Assembly (NCBI GenBank): GCA_028583415.1
Contig: CM053267.1
Span: 44,194,834-44,258,833 of the forward strand
Direction: 5' to 3'
Source of the DNA: Protea cynaroides
Lineage: Eukaryota > Streptophyta > Magnoliopsida > Proteales > Proteaceae
DNA: 64,000 bases
In this document: one piece after another, positions 45,817-59,400 of the stretch
How positions within the stretch are numbered: position 1 is the first letter of the stretch
Layout: every line of letters begins with the position of its first letter
Made by a program: the position numbers and the translations under genes
The notes under the pieces: model-generated
Seen by the model: the letters and a program-made list of their open reading frames with translations, nothing else
What the model was told of the DNA's origin: nothing
The model's database searches: none

Positions 45817-48251
45817 TGAACATAAGGAAGAAAGCAAACAGGCAGGCTTTTTGGCCGATTATTACGGGTCTATTACAGTACAGGGTGTTACTTAACTTTA
45901 TCAGAAGACAGGAAATGAAATAAATCTAGCCTGGGATCTAGGTCCCTACTCTCTTTTTTTGGGTTGAATCTAGGTCCCTACTTTTAAGTGCTAAACGTGA
46001 ACTTTGGACTTCGAACTTTGAAGGAGGAGAAAGAGAAAAGAAGAGGAGAGAGAGAGAAAATAAAAGGAAAAAACAAAATTAAGTTAGCGTTGGAGGTGTT
46101 TGAATGTTCTTTAGTTCCATCACAATGAACTGAAAATCAAAAGTAAATAGGAAGAGGGATAACACACTAGAAGGGTATATTAGGATCTTACATACTAATG
46201 AGGAAAATTAGAATACAAGAACTATCGATCACTTGGAGAAGAGAAAAGAAAAACCCAAATTTCAAAGAGAAAAAAAGAAAAAGACATGGACTTCATTTTC
46301 CCATATATGTTATATTTTTTTTCTTGGGTTTCTCAAATTTTTAGTTTCATACACTTCCATGGTACCATCTCAATTTTTATAGTATCTCTCATCTCGTGGG
46401 CGTCAAAAGAAACATCCCTAAAATAATGCTTGTTTTTATAGGGGAAATCAAGAAAGCTTACGAACACTTTTGATTTAGTACTATTTTGTTTTTTGCCTCA
46501 GCTGATTTTCAAAACTTGCATAGTTTTTGTTAATTTACTGTAAACTAAAATTAATTCAACAAAACCATCTGCTCGGGTCCCATAGGAAAAATCTTTGTGT
46601 AAACGTATACAATGGGGCTATCAATTTGTGAAATCTGGTGTAAATTCAGGAAGTAAATTTTCTGTACAGAAAACCAGCCTGTACTTAATTTTCCCTGAAA
46701 TCCCAACGAATCTGCCTCTAAAATTCTAGGTATTTTACGGACACTTGATACCTGATTTGGATTGAAATTGAATCAGAATCAGCGGGGACAATTCTGATAT
46801 CTTGAACTCCGCTGAACCCGTTTCTTGTCTCTCTCTGTTGCCATTGAGAGGAGTAGTCTCGTGGTTCGAGATGACACGAGGAGATGTCAGTTTGAACCTT
46901 GGACTGAAGCTGTTTGTTTTTAAATAATTTGACTCGTTTGAAAACAGTCAATGGTCTCTTCCTCTCTCCGTGTCTTCCTGCGTGCGTACTGCGCAAAAGA
47001 GAATAAAAGCAACGCCGAAAGAGAGATTTTCCAGGAACATACCAGGATTATAGCACCGTACTCTTTGTAGGATCTGTATCCTTCGCTCCTTGTTTACAGA
47101 CAATCGCACGATCCGCACTGATTCGAGACAGAAACGCTAAGGAGACACCCACGGCACTGAACTCTGAACTCTGGAGAAAATTATCGTTTTCTCTTTGGAT
47201 CTAAGCTGTAGTGAGTATTTCATACTTTAAATAAGAGCTGCATGTTATATCTTACATCCATACTCCAGGAAATTAAGGTAGAAAAAGGCGGGGAAAGGGT
47301 TTGTTGGAGACACATGGAGAACTAATGTAATTCGTTAGCTAAAAGTATTCAAAACAAGAAACTTCATTAGTTTAATTAAAGGGATGATCAGATGCCAATT
47401 TGGAAACAGTTGAACTTGAGAACCCTACTGTTGCAGGACTGGATTGATTTTTATTATTACTCTTTTGGAATTTGATTTAATATTTGGGATTATTTTTATT
47501 TTGGGAAAAGGATATATCTGAACAGACCCCACTCTTCATCTCTCTCCAATGAGACTTTCTCCTCCCCTGTCCCCATATTGAACAATCAGTGGTAGCTAAA
47601 CCTAAGCTGTTAATGAAACCATTTCAATCTTTATAAGCAAGTGTTCACTTGAAATAAAACAATTATATAGTTAATAAAACTTATAATGTAATGGATGTGT
47701 AAAAAAAAAGGGTGGAAATCCTACAATTATGTGGATTATTGAAAATTTGTGAAATGGAAAGAAACCACCTCTAAACCTATAAAAACATTTAAAAGTTACA
47801 AACTCTGCCATTTAAATGTTAAATAACATTGCATAATCACATTTAATATAAAACTATACTATGTTAATTTCATTAAAAAAAAGCCAAAATAGATAAATTT
47901 GCATGCTATCACCGAAAAGGTTACAAATGTATTTTGCCAAGTTACATAGAATGTAGCAAAATTACATGTAATGTCACTATTGGATAACCATTATTTCTCA
48001 AATAATAAACAAAATTTATTCAATGCTACTAAAAATGGTGTGGCCATTGCACATTCTTATCATGAGATTTGTAAAACACCATGGGAAGCATACTGATAAT
48101 ATCTGCAATCAAGATTAACAATCTGTAGTATATCATATCATCAATTACGGGGGAAGGAATCTACCTCACTGATAGTGTTTACATGTGATTCACTGAAAGA
48201 ATGAATAAATGTCTACTAGATACAAAGGTAAGTTTTGACCAAAAATAAGCC
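45817..48251. other. Intergenic between CYP724B and the RFS6-like gene
   Basis: No gene or element recognised. A CT/GA-rich stretch lies around 46020-46080. 46700-47240 is less AT-rich with some short open frames but no family resemblance. 47600-48200 is AT-rich and includes the 3' flank of the RFS6-like gene. Confidence 0.5.
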
Positions 48252-49847
48252 TTAAAAATTAATAACAACATCCCAATAGCTACTTCCAGTGGGAACCATT
48301 ATTGTCAAAAAATTATGTTTCTCCTTGAATTCGAATTCTTCTTCTTTCCCATTAACTGTGCAAAACTTTGGCTTTATATTGGAATAAGCTCCCAAAGGTC
48401 CTGACCCTCTCCCTTTGACATTAATTCCACTATTAGAAGAATGATTGAAGAATTCCATTTCTTCAACAGCTCCACCAGAATTATACATTTCTATTAGTCC
48501 AATGGGTGCAAACTGAAATCTTTGGTCATAAAGCTGCAGAAAGCCAGAAATAACAACATTGTAGTTCTGTTTTCATAAAACAAATAATAATAAATAAATA
48601 AATAAATAACCTCAACAAATTTTCAGGGTTCATGTTTCCTGAAATAGTAGATAATAAATTCAATTCCTCTTACAAGGTGAGTTGAGAAGTCGAAACTAAC
48701 CATAATTGGCGATATGGTAAACACATCACATTGTAAAACCCCCAATGACACATCCAAATATCCTTCCTTTGGCAATCTAACCAGTGATCCTGGACTTGTC
48801 AAAATACCAGAAAATGTTAAAGAATATCTATCAGAAAATGGAGTAATCAGTCCCACATTTAACACTTTGTAGTATTATAAAGGTAAACTAATTCTAGGAT
48901 AGGAAGCCAGAATGCAACCCAGATCTGTCACGAAGCCATGAAATCTCAAATTCAAGGAAGATCATAATTCAGCTTTATTAGTGGTCATCATAATTCAGCT
49001 TCAGTAGTGGTCAGGTAAAATAAGTATAGAGCAACTATTTGTTCAATTTAAAGCTTTAATAACTCAGTTCACTATGTTCTGCATATGCAAAGCATATAGC
49101 TAGCTATGATGGGTTGTACACTTGTACCTGAATTAAACAAAAAGATTGCACAATCTCCTGTCCATGTCTCCCCAGAAATCTCTTCAAAATACTCAATATC
49201 AGCAGGACTTACGCGCCCAGATAGCTCAGAACATGTACTATTCTCAACATTACTATGTAAGCCCGGCCAACTTCCCGCACCTTGGCAATTGAAAATGCCC
49301 AGTACTCCAGAAAATTTGTTCAGGTTCCAAATCTTCAGAAGACTGCAGCTCAGAAGTAAGCAGATGTGTCAAAATAGAAGAAATTAAGTTAGCCATGGAC
49401 CTGGGTGAGAAAAAAAAAATACCTCTTCCCATCCATAACTGGGTCATTGAATAGACAATCTCGTGATGGCCTTCCAGGGTATTTGGCTCTGAGAACTGAC
49501 CCATCTGGAAGTACAAGCCTTTTAAGTACCGTGAAATCGTGCTGTCCGGGTTTGTCACTGTCATACAATATAAGTGCACAAACATGTAAACGTTTCTTAA
49601 GTAGATATCTAAAAAGAGATTAAATTCTGTATGCATGATTATTCGTAAACTTAGATATCATCTAGCCCCTGATGCAGTAGAAGTCTTAATAGAAGAGCCA
49701 AGAAGCCACCAAGCCAAGCCAAACCAGCCAAGCAGAGCCGCTAAGCCATCTGCGGCTAGGACAGCTATCTGCTAGCCTGGCCAGCAATGGGACAGTTGTC
49801 CTAGCTGTCCTAGAATAGCTACATAACTTCTATTTATATAGTTTCCT

Positions 49848-49886
<39 letters not shown>

Positions 49887-50277
49887 TCTATTTTAAGACC
49901 CTTCCCAAAGTTAGCTGTTACCATTGTTAGCTACTTCCTAAATCAATCTTTCTATTTGGATAAGTTTCTATTTTTAGTTTAGGAAAGATTGTATAAGGCA
50001 ATAGAATATTAGACTTTCTTCTTTTGTAAAGTTTCAAAAGGCAAGATTGGACTCTCCATTCTTATAAAGTTTCTACAAGGAAGGATTGGATTGATCAAGT
50101 CTTACCTTCCTAATTGTATTTCAGCATCTATATATATATGAATGCAAGAGAAGAAGAAAGAAGTTTAGAGAGAAAAAAGAAAAGACTTGCTTGTGATTTC
50201 CAAGCTGAGTCTCTGGTATCCAAATCCTCTCCTCCTAGAAGGATTGACCAAGTCTTATCTACCTAATTGTATTTCAG

Positions 50278-50343
<66 letters not shown>

Positions 50344-50389
50344 CTCCTGAAGGTGACCAAGTATCACCTAATTGTATTTCGAAAAAATT

Positions 50390-50434
<45 letters not shown>

Positions 50435-53400
50435 AAGAGAAGAAGAAATAAGTTTAGAGAGAAAAAAGAAAAGACTTGCTTGTGATTTCCAAGCTGAGTC
50501 TCTAGTATCCAAATCCTCTCCTCCCAGAGGTTATGGACGAGAGGCGGCGGCCCTTTAAATGGCCGACACCACCCGAGCCCTCCATCCAAGCCTTTGGGAG
50601 GAGAGGATGTGGATCTGAGTCTCTAGGCTATGAGACTCAGCTGAAATCTTTCCCCACTCATCCTTTTTACTTCTCCTAACCCTTCCCCATCCCCCCCCCC
50701 TCTCTCTCTCTCTCTCTCCCCATCGGTTTGCATATTTCCCTCCATCTCACTGATTTTCTGCAACCATAAGTTACTCATTGCTACCACAACTACTAGACCA
50801 AGGATCAATCAGCGCTGAACGACCTACAAGTGATATTGACTCGACTAGAAGACCTCCATCAGTACCTTCACTCCAACAAGCCAGATCTGACCTGTGGTTA
50901 CTGTACAGTTTCATCTACTCAGAATTTTGAAAGTTGCATAGCCTTCTGGTCCTTGGGTGGATCGACCTCAAAACTTTGGTATTGTTCTACCACCATATGC
51001 CCCCATTCGACAAGAATCTCTCAGCCATCCAATGGTCGGATTAACCGAAGCAGCTAAATTTTAATTCTGGTCATTAGTTTCTATACTCAGAAATTACTGT
51101 TTAGGGTATTTTGCTGATTTCAGTTGTCATTCTTACCTATAATTAGGGCTGGTTGTAAAGATCCTATTGTAAGGCTAAGGCCTAAGTTGATTGTCAAACC
51201 CTAGCCTTCCACTAGCCCCATACAAATTGTATACTGCAGGTCTACAACATTTAGAAAAACATAAAATAAAATTTGTTTTGTGAATCCAGATCTTCAAGTA
51301 GATTAGCAACAATCCAGTCCAAAAGATTAAAAAAATGTGAAATTTGTACCGATGACATGATCCACCATCCCATAGAAAAATATGGCAATCTGTCTGGAAA
51401 AGAATACATTAATAAGAATAAAAGATGGTTAAAAATAAAAATTATCTAATGAGTTGGAAACTTTCCAACTTGATTTGATGATTGGTGACTCTGTCCCTAG
51501 ACACCCCCCCCAAATTCAAGTGCACCACGAGTCCTCCATGAAGACTGATAGGAATTCCCCATTCTCCCAAATATGTATCAATCCTCTCGTACAAATGATG
51601 TGTGTTATTTATATAATTTAAGCTAATTTCACAATATATTTGTGACAAAGCAACATAAAGAAAATCAGCAAAGGAGAAGAAGAGAAAAAGAAAAGATAGA
51701 AGAAGAAACGAAGAGGGAGAATGGGGGCAGATCGGATAGAGTAAATATTACCTAACCAAGTGCCTCCATTTGTTTACTTATAACAAGTATACCCCAACTA
51801 GCAAAAGATTACTAATTAGTCCCTTAAAAAGAAAATATTCCCAAAACTATCATCCTTTTGTGGTAATCACATTTAACACTTAATACTTTAATACTCCCCC
51901 TCAACATGGAGCATTTATATTTCCTGCTCCGGCTTGAAACAACCACCCAGAAGAACCAGACTAAATAAGTCGCTCAGAAGTAGTGATCAGGCCAGTGGCC
52001 AGCAATCACACCCAGATATTTGGCAAATAAGAAAACTGTGTGAAGAAGAATCTTCTAGTTGCAGCACCAAATTAAACATAAACAGACCAGCCACCATCAT
52101 CGACAATAGAGAGGAATCTTCATGAAAAAGAAACCCAGAGAACGATATAAGCAGCAATAACCATCAGCCACAAGCTAGGAAATTGCAATAACAGCAACAT
52201 CCGAAAAAACCTTAAACAATAGCAGCAGTACAAAATAAATAAATCATTGGTGCGAGTTAGAAGCCTAAAATCTTTACTTGGAAAGACTCCAGATATAGAA
52301 TAGGAAGAGATCTTCAACAAAAAGAACTCCTGGCAGAGAAATAAGAAATCTTCAATAAGAAGAAATCAACACAGACAAATAAAAAAACTTCAAGAAAAAA
52401 ATCAAAACAATAAATCTTAAAGAAGAAGACAATAAATAATCTTTAATAAGAAGACAAACATCAATCTTCAATAAGAAGACATGCAATAATCTTCAATAAG
52501 AAGATAGGCAATAGGCAACAGCCAATAATCTTCAATAAGCTTCAGCTCCCCATCACGTGGAGCACTCCACGTGGACAAATAATGCAGGGGAGGAAAACAA
52601 AGAGAATCTGCATTCCCAGCATCACATTATAACAACAACCAAGATCAACATACATAAACCATATCATATTGAATGAGCAGTAACAGCAACTAAGACCCCA
52701 GATGGGCCAGATTGAAATAAATTTGAGCATCAATAATATCAACAGCACAGCAGTTGCAGGGACCATCAATGAAGGACGTCAAATTACAGACATAGATCTA
52801 ATATCAAGGCAATTGCTGGACGAACAGACTATCGAATACCTCAGGGCATCAACCAGATCATTGCTGGGGAGACAATAATTTCATATCACATATCACAAGT
52901 AGAACCAACAACAGGGAAAGCCAACAAACCAGCCAACAATGAACAAATCTAAAGGGCATCCCAGTGCACGAGGCTCCCTCTACTGCAGGGTTTGGGGAGG
53001 GTAGAATGTACGTAGCCTTATCGCCACAATGTGGAGAGGCTGTTTCTAGGATTCAAACCCGTGACCACCAGGTTGCAATATAACAACCTTACCATTGCAC
53101 CAAGGCTCGCCCTCTCAACAATGAACAAACCTAAACAGATGAAATCCAACCAGTAGAACGAGAAATCAAATAGCAGCCAATCAGTGCCTCAAATGAGGCC
53201 AAATTCAGGTCGTGAATAGGGCAGTAATGGTACTTTATTAACCCAAAAACATGGGGCAATCCAACAGCTGGATAAATAGTTATGATAGTTGAACAAAAAT
53301 AGAAACTTAAACTTAATGCTCAAAATACAGCAAACCACCTATCCGATTAGCACCAAACTTGGATCAATAGAGGATTCTCACACATAGGAATGAACCTTAA

Positions 53401-56400
53401 AATATCTCAAGTATCCAGATAGAGGAATATGATCAATCATTGGTTGCAGCCAAAAGAGGAAAAAACAAAGGAGCTGCAACATATATTGACTTCTGCTCAT
53501 GATGTAAACAGTGGCAATGGTGTAAAATAAATAAAACTGGATTTCTAAAGAATTAACAACAGAGAATCAAACGGAAGGCCTTGGCGCAATGGTAAAGTTG
53601 CTCCATTGTGACCTGGCGGTCATGGGTTCGAATCTAGAAACAGCCTCTCTGTAAAGCAAGGGTAAGGCCGGGTACATTAACCCCTCCCCAGACCCCGCAA
53701 TGGTGGGGGCCTTGTGCACTGAGTACGTCCTTTTTAGTCAAGGGATCAAATTCGGCCAAAATTCTGGTTGAAGGCTCTAATTTAAAATGGGAGAATATAA
53801 TATCAGAAATCAGATTTGAACCGATGGTCAGATTTTTAAGATTCAAAAAAGGAATTCCCAATTCTGCGAATCAATGGAAGTTTCAGACAAACCAGATTAG
53901 AGATTGATTTCAGTACCAAATAACAAGCCTAATGATAGTTAGAAATCTGAGATCATACTTAGAAAACAAAACTTGAAAATCGATTAAATTGAACTCAGAC
54001 TTATAGTAGGAAAACAGAAAATCAGTTTCAAGTTTGAATTTTGAAACCATAAGGAGGTTCAGAATATAAACCAATTACTAAGTATGGAAGCAGAATCTAA
54101 ATCCAATGGTTAGATTTGAAGATAAGATTTTATGCTCAAAACAGAATTAGAACTTTGGGAGAATTAAAACAGAAGTTCAGCAACTCAGAGAGAAAGCAGA
54201 TTCAGCAGAAATTACAACTTCATGCACAAAGTATACGAATGTGATTTATGCATAAATAACAATCTTCGTCAACATAAGAAACCATGGTTTTCATATTTAT
54301 CTACAAGAGGTATCATCACAAACAAGGGCAGCAGTGGCTGCAGCTCCTAAAAGACTCTTAAAATAGCAATAGTTGGTATACAGTTAATGGTTATAACCGA
54401 CTACCTGCATATGCTTATTTATAACATATAATGCATATGAAATTACAAGTATACCCCCAACCAACGGAAGGTTACTAATAAGTCCCTTAAACAGAAAAAA
54501 TATTTCAAAACTACCCTCTTGCGGTAATGCACACTTAACACTTCAACAATATTTATTGTTTATTTTGGAAATTTTAACTGCAGATGTAATCTACCTGACA
54601 TAAATCCCACAACCTCCCACAGCTCGAGCAACCGCATGAAACTCAGCTGCATAGTGGCGGCTCTGAAATTCAGCAAAGGAGGTTGATATAAGAGGGCCTG
54701 AAACACAACCAGAAGCAGGACTTGGTTATGGGCAAAGGTTATTACATAGAACATGTCCCAATCTGGGACCACAATTTCACCAAGGAAGATGCTGTTAAAG
54801 GCCACGGCAGCAACGTGCGTTGTTTGTGATGTTTGGTTTCTTGGCTGGTAATCATCAGACGCTCTTGTTATAGCACTTCTTTTACAACTGAAATGATAAT
54901 TCATAAACTGGAAGTATTAGAGGACATTATAGAAGATGGCATCTTGTTCAACACACAAATAGATTAGATGCTAGATCTTCAGAATCTGATGAATGATGTG
55001 TGTAAAGTATACAAGGAATGTATATCAAGATAGTGGTATTCTGATGCACCTACGAAAGCCGGCTATCAGGCCGTCCTAAGAAAAGCACATCAATATATTT
55101 CTCTCATGCAGGGAGTAGTATGAAAATTTTGATTTGCTGCACCAAGAAAATCTGATATGATAGAATATACCTGAATCTGTGATCTCCCTTTTCTCGATCA
55201 TCTGCTACATTATGTTTATAGTATTCCAAAAATGTCACTTAAAATTTGTCCCATCGAGTGTTTTTTGGCACAGCTAATTTACACATATTTGATTGATATA
55301 AGTCAAGCAACGGTTTGCATATCCCTTCGTGGTAACTGGGGGTTGTTTGATGGTTAAACTATTTCATAAATATGTTTAAACAACATTACTATAAAATAAA
55401 TTTACATTAAGATTGTTCCCAGTAAGAGTTTTGGCTTGAGTCAATCAGACATGCAGGATCCCTATCGCTGACATGATAGGCATTAAGTAAGAAACGTACT
55501 GTCCCTCAAGAGACATACAATTGATGGAAAACGGATTGTATGAGTTTCTTACTTGTAAATGGAATCTGTATTTTGACCCATGCAGCAGATTATGCTATTG
55601 TCTTGGAAGTTTGCAGCTATGGACTTTTCGAGCGCTTGTTGGAACTGTTTGGTAAGTGAAACTCGTCCTCCAAGACCAGTCCCAAGTGTTTCAAGTATGT
55701 TTTGAACATCTACCTTAACCCCATCCACATCCTGAGAAGCAAGGTATTTGTGTAGGTCATCATAAAATTCAGATATTTTAGATGGATCAATGGTGTCAAC
55801 TCCATACTTCTCCATGCAATCCATTGCAAAATCCCTCATATTTGCTAGATTGCCTTGCGACTGTAGTGGGTATCTCAATTGTGAATTATATTTCTTAGTT
55901 TCTGGTGCATCTGTATGCACTCCTCCCCAGTACCCCATGAGTGCATGCCATACATAGACATACCTGCAAATTTTCAAAAGAAAAAAGAAAAAGCTGATCT
56001 ATGCCTCCTTCTATAATTTGCAGTGAATAAGCTAAGATGTCTTTCAGCAAGACCTTCAAGGACGGACAACGAACGGCACAGTTCGATTCATGGCATTATG
56101 TTAAGGAAAAATTCAGTTGGTCTGATTAAGGAGATCCTATTATGCATGACAGACAACACTAGCTCCTGGCCATTGACAATCCTTAGTTGGCTAAGTGGAT
56201 GTAATCAAAATTGACCAAGGAGATCTCCCAAGTGGAAGCAAAGAAGGCCAGGCCAGATTCCAGGTGCATTGCCATTGAAATGCCCTTGCAGTCTATCCTA
56301 TTCGTACCTTTGATTTCCATTATAACATAAGCAACCAGTTGAAATGAAAAATCAAGGAAACCATACTTCAAACCGAAGTCCCTTCTAATTTCTATAACAA

Positions 56401-59400
56401 AATCTTTAAGATCATTTGTTGCCTCATTTGGAGATTCGTTCTTTTTTTTCCAAAACTTATTATTCACTTTGATGCTTATTAATCTGGACCCGAACCTGTC
56501 ATTTGAAAAAGAAAAAAAATATCAGAAATAACAGCAGTGATATTTAAAATGAACAAGAGGCTGATAGTAGAATAAGATAATTCATTTATGTACTGTAATG
56601 CTACAGGAGACAGCTCCTCCTCTTTCTGTAAATCGTTATATGTTTCCTGCCACCCATCATCTATTATTATGAACTTTGCAGGGGTGCCTCCATCAGATAA
56701 GCTGAGTCAGAGAAAGATCAGTGAGAGATATTGAAAACTATCTAGTTAAAGCTTCATGGCTTGGTCAATAAAAGAGAACAATATAGACTAGGATGAAAAA
56801 TTGATGCATGAGTAAAAAAAAAGATGGTATGCACCAGGAATCATGTCTACCTCTTTAGGCCATCTTTTATTCCTTGGGGAGTAACCTCAGTATAAAAGGC
56901 ATCCCAGGTGCACCAGCCAAACCAATCTAACATTCCAGGCATCTGCTTCCATAGGAATTGATAAAAGAAAAAACAACAATGTTGGTTAGGGATGGGAAAA
57001 TGTTACTCATGCAAGCTAGCTATATCAAAGTGCCACAAGAAGCTGAGCCCCATGAATTATAGAAAGTAAATAGACTTGCCTTCTTTGTTTCACGTATTGA
57101 AAAGGTGCCCTTATGCTTCTCCAATATCCTGTATCCCGACTATATATAAGGACAAGGGAGAATTAAGTACACCATGACTGCATATGACATTAAAACAATC
57201 CACTGACTTGGGGAATGACATTGCTGCCAACTAAGACAATCCCTTGGATTCTTGTCATATGACAATTGGCATCAGAGTCTATAAACTTCCTAAAAATTTT
57301 CAATGATTTCAAATTTCATTTTTCAGAGTCAACCTACTTCATGGATTCCTTCATCAGATCAAATGGGCTGTTTCCATAGTTCACAAAAACTGCATTTAGA
57401 AACTGCGATGCAACTATAGCTGGGTCACCTATCAAGATATAAAATAGGTCCGTGTCAGTAGGTTATGATTATATAACTAGCTCTCAACAAAACCAGAAGT
57501 GGTTTGGATAAGAATGCAGGAGGAAGCTGTTCCACTTAGCAACTGCTATAAATATAAGCCATGTAGCTGGTGGGCCCCTCAAATCTATGCACTGCATTGA
57601 GCAGAAATTCCAGTTCAAATCTGTACCAGATTGAAGCACTGAGTATTGCTGTGATAGAATGATCTTCATCATATGAGGTCAAACTTTTATTGGAATAACT
57701 CCTCAAGTGATCGATCCATTAAATTGATGGGCCCTACTTTTGTGGACCGTGGCACTTGCATTGGAACAAAAATACAATGACGAGCTTACCACTTTCCACA
57801 CACAACTCGAGCTCATTTGCTGAGTTACCCTGCAAACTGCTTCTGAAATCACCATCCAACACAGGCAAGAAAAGGATGTAAGATGGAGATGCATTAGAAG
57901 CAGAAACAACTTGTTCTTCTCTAGCTTCCAGGAGCAGCATCTGTGTTTCAACAGGAACATCACTTCCCGAATTCCCCACCCGGGGTATCATCCACCAAAT
58001 ATTAAACCGGAACAAAGAAAGAAATCTGAGTTCCCTGCATTGGAAACAAATTCCATCATTCAAACTCTTATCTGATAAAATTCTTAGATGACATGATTGG
58101 ATATCATATCTACAGAAGAATATCCCCAGCAACATATGCACAATGTATAAATGCTTAGTCAGGACCTGCACGAGTGCTGCTCTTAATGATAGTGATGTCC
58201 TTTTATGTTGATAAAGAAAAATCCCCAAAAGAAATTATTTCTTTGTCCAAAGCATGAGACCATGATAAAAATTGGACGTAGAAATTGAAATAATAACCAA
58301 CTAATGTGATGGTTTACCAAAAAAAAAAACCCAACTAATGTGATATGAGATCTGCCAGAATTGACAATTCAAGACCATTTATCAGTGTCAGAAAATGGCA
58401 TGACTCTCTGATGTGGTGGACTGTTTGACATTTTCATAAAATTAACAACAGCTCAGCCTTATCCCAACTAAATGGGTCGGCTACACGGATCCGTATGCTC
58501 CAATCAGCTGTATAGAAAAATTATAAACAAAGTTAATTAAGAAACTAGAGGGAAAGAGTAAGGTGCTGACCCTTGGCACCCACTTGTGGATCAATATGGC
58601 CATGTTATGTTGTTCAAAGACCATAATTATGAAATGCAAAATTTGAACCATATATCATCCCTTTGGAAAAACAATTTTGATAATTATGCACTGCATACTG
58701 TCTCCAAATTTCGGGTGGGATAGTTTTGGATTTTATACGTTTCCGCAACTGCACATACTATATAACAATTGTAGGGAGTGTTCAGAATAATCCCATATTG
58801 TTAAGTCTGGAACCTTGGGTGCCTTATATAATTGAGAGTCCCTCCACTTACTAGTTCAAATTTTTTGACATGGAAACTTAATATGATATCAGAACTCCAG
58901 ATTACCTCCCTATGGTCACCCAAAAAAGGGACCACATATGTTACATTTACTCCTACCCAAAAGAGGGGCAATATATGAGGGGAGTGTTGGGATAATCCCA
59001 CATTGGTTAAGTTTAAAACCTTAGGTACCTTATATACTTGAGAGTTACTCCACTTACTAGTTCAAACTTTTGATATGTAAACCTAAACGTTTGTACTGAA
59101 ACTTCCTTATTCGGCCACTTCCATAAAAGCAATACACCATAAATAAGAATTTTCAGTCCCTATAAAAACACCACATGCAGGGTGCTCCAAATGGGAGGGG
59201 GAAATGGAAATACCTCCAATACCCCCTTCTCTCTAGCCCAAATATACAAACAAGTAAATAAGCAATAACCGAAAGAAATAATGTAAAACTCCAATCCAGA
59301 GAGAGATAAAGAACAAGTAGTAAATTTTGTATGAACCTTTGTACAAAACTATATTTGCAGAAATCTTACAGCGAATAAGCACTTCCTATATTAACAACCA

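Larger units (their letters stand above)
51730..54548 (-). mobile_element. Non-autonomous LTR element in RFS6 intron 10 (left end approximate)
   Basis: Two diverged direct repeats: about 51730-51893 and 54375-54548, sharing TTATAACA...AAGTATACCCC, AGTCCCTTAAA and GGTAATCACAT/GGTAATGCACA with TTAACACTT. On the minus strand the right copy starts TGTTGAAGTGTTAAGTG. The left copy is preceded by the purine tract GTTGAGGGGGAGTA. The interior is non-coding with many AATCTTCAATAAGAAGA words. It shares CTCCCC-TCA-GTG...CCACGTG-ACAAATAA with 715-760 of the left-edge element, so the two belong to related families. Two SINEs are nested in it. LTR divergence is higher than in A or D, so it is older. Confidence 0.6.

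Noticed and set aside
46718..46996. Minus-strand frame of 92 codons upstream of CYP724B
   Set aside because: No recognisable family, no splice partners, and composition like the flanks.
50187..50558. Open frame of 123 codons in RFS6 intron 10
   Set aside because: It reads through TA/TG microsatellites (alternating Ile-Tyr and Val-Cys), an effect of the repeat.
53580..53650. Possible tRNA gene (A and B boxes)
   Set aside because: The boxes are followed by the Au SINE body and T tail and the cloverleaf is incomplete, so it is a SINE head and not a tRNA gene.
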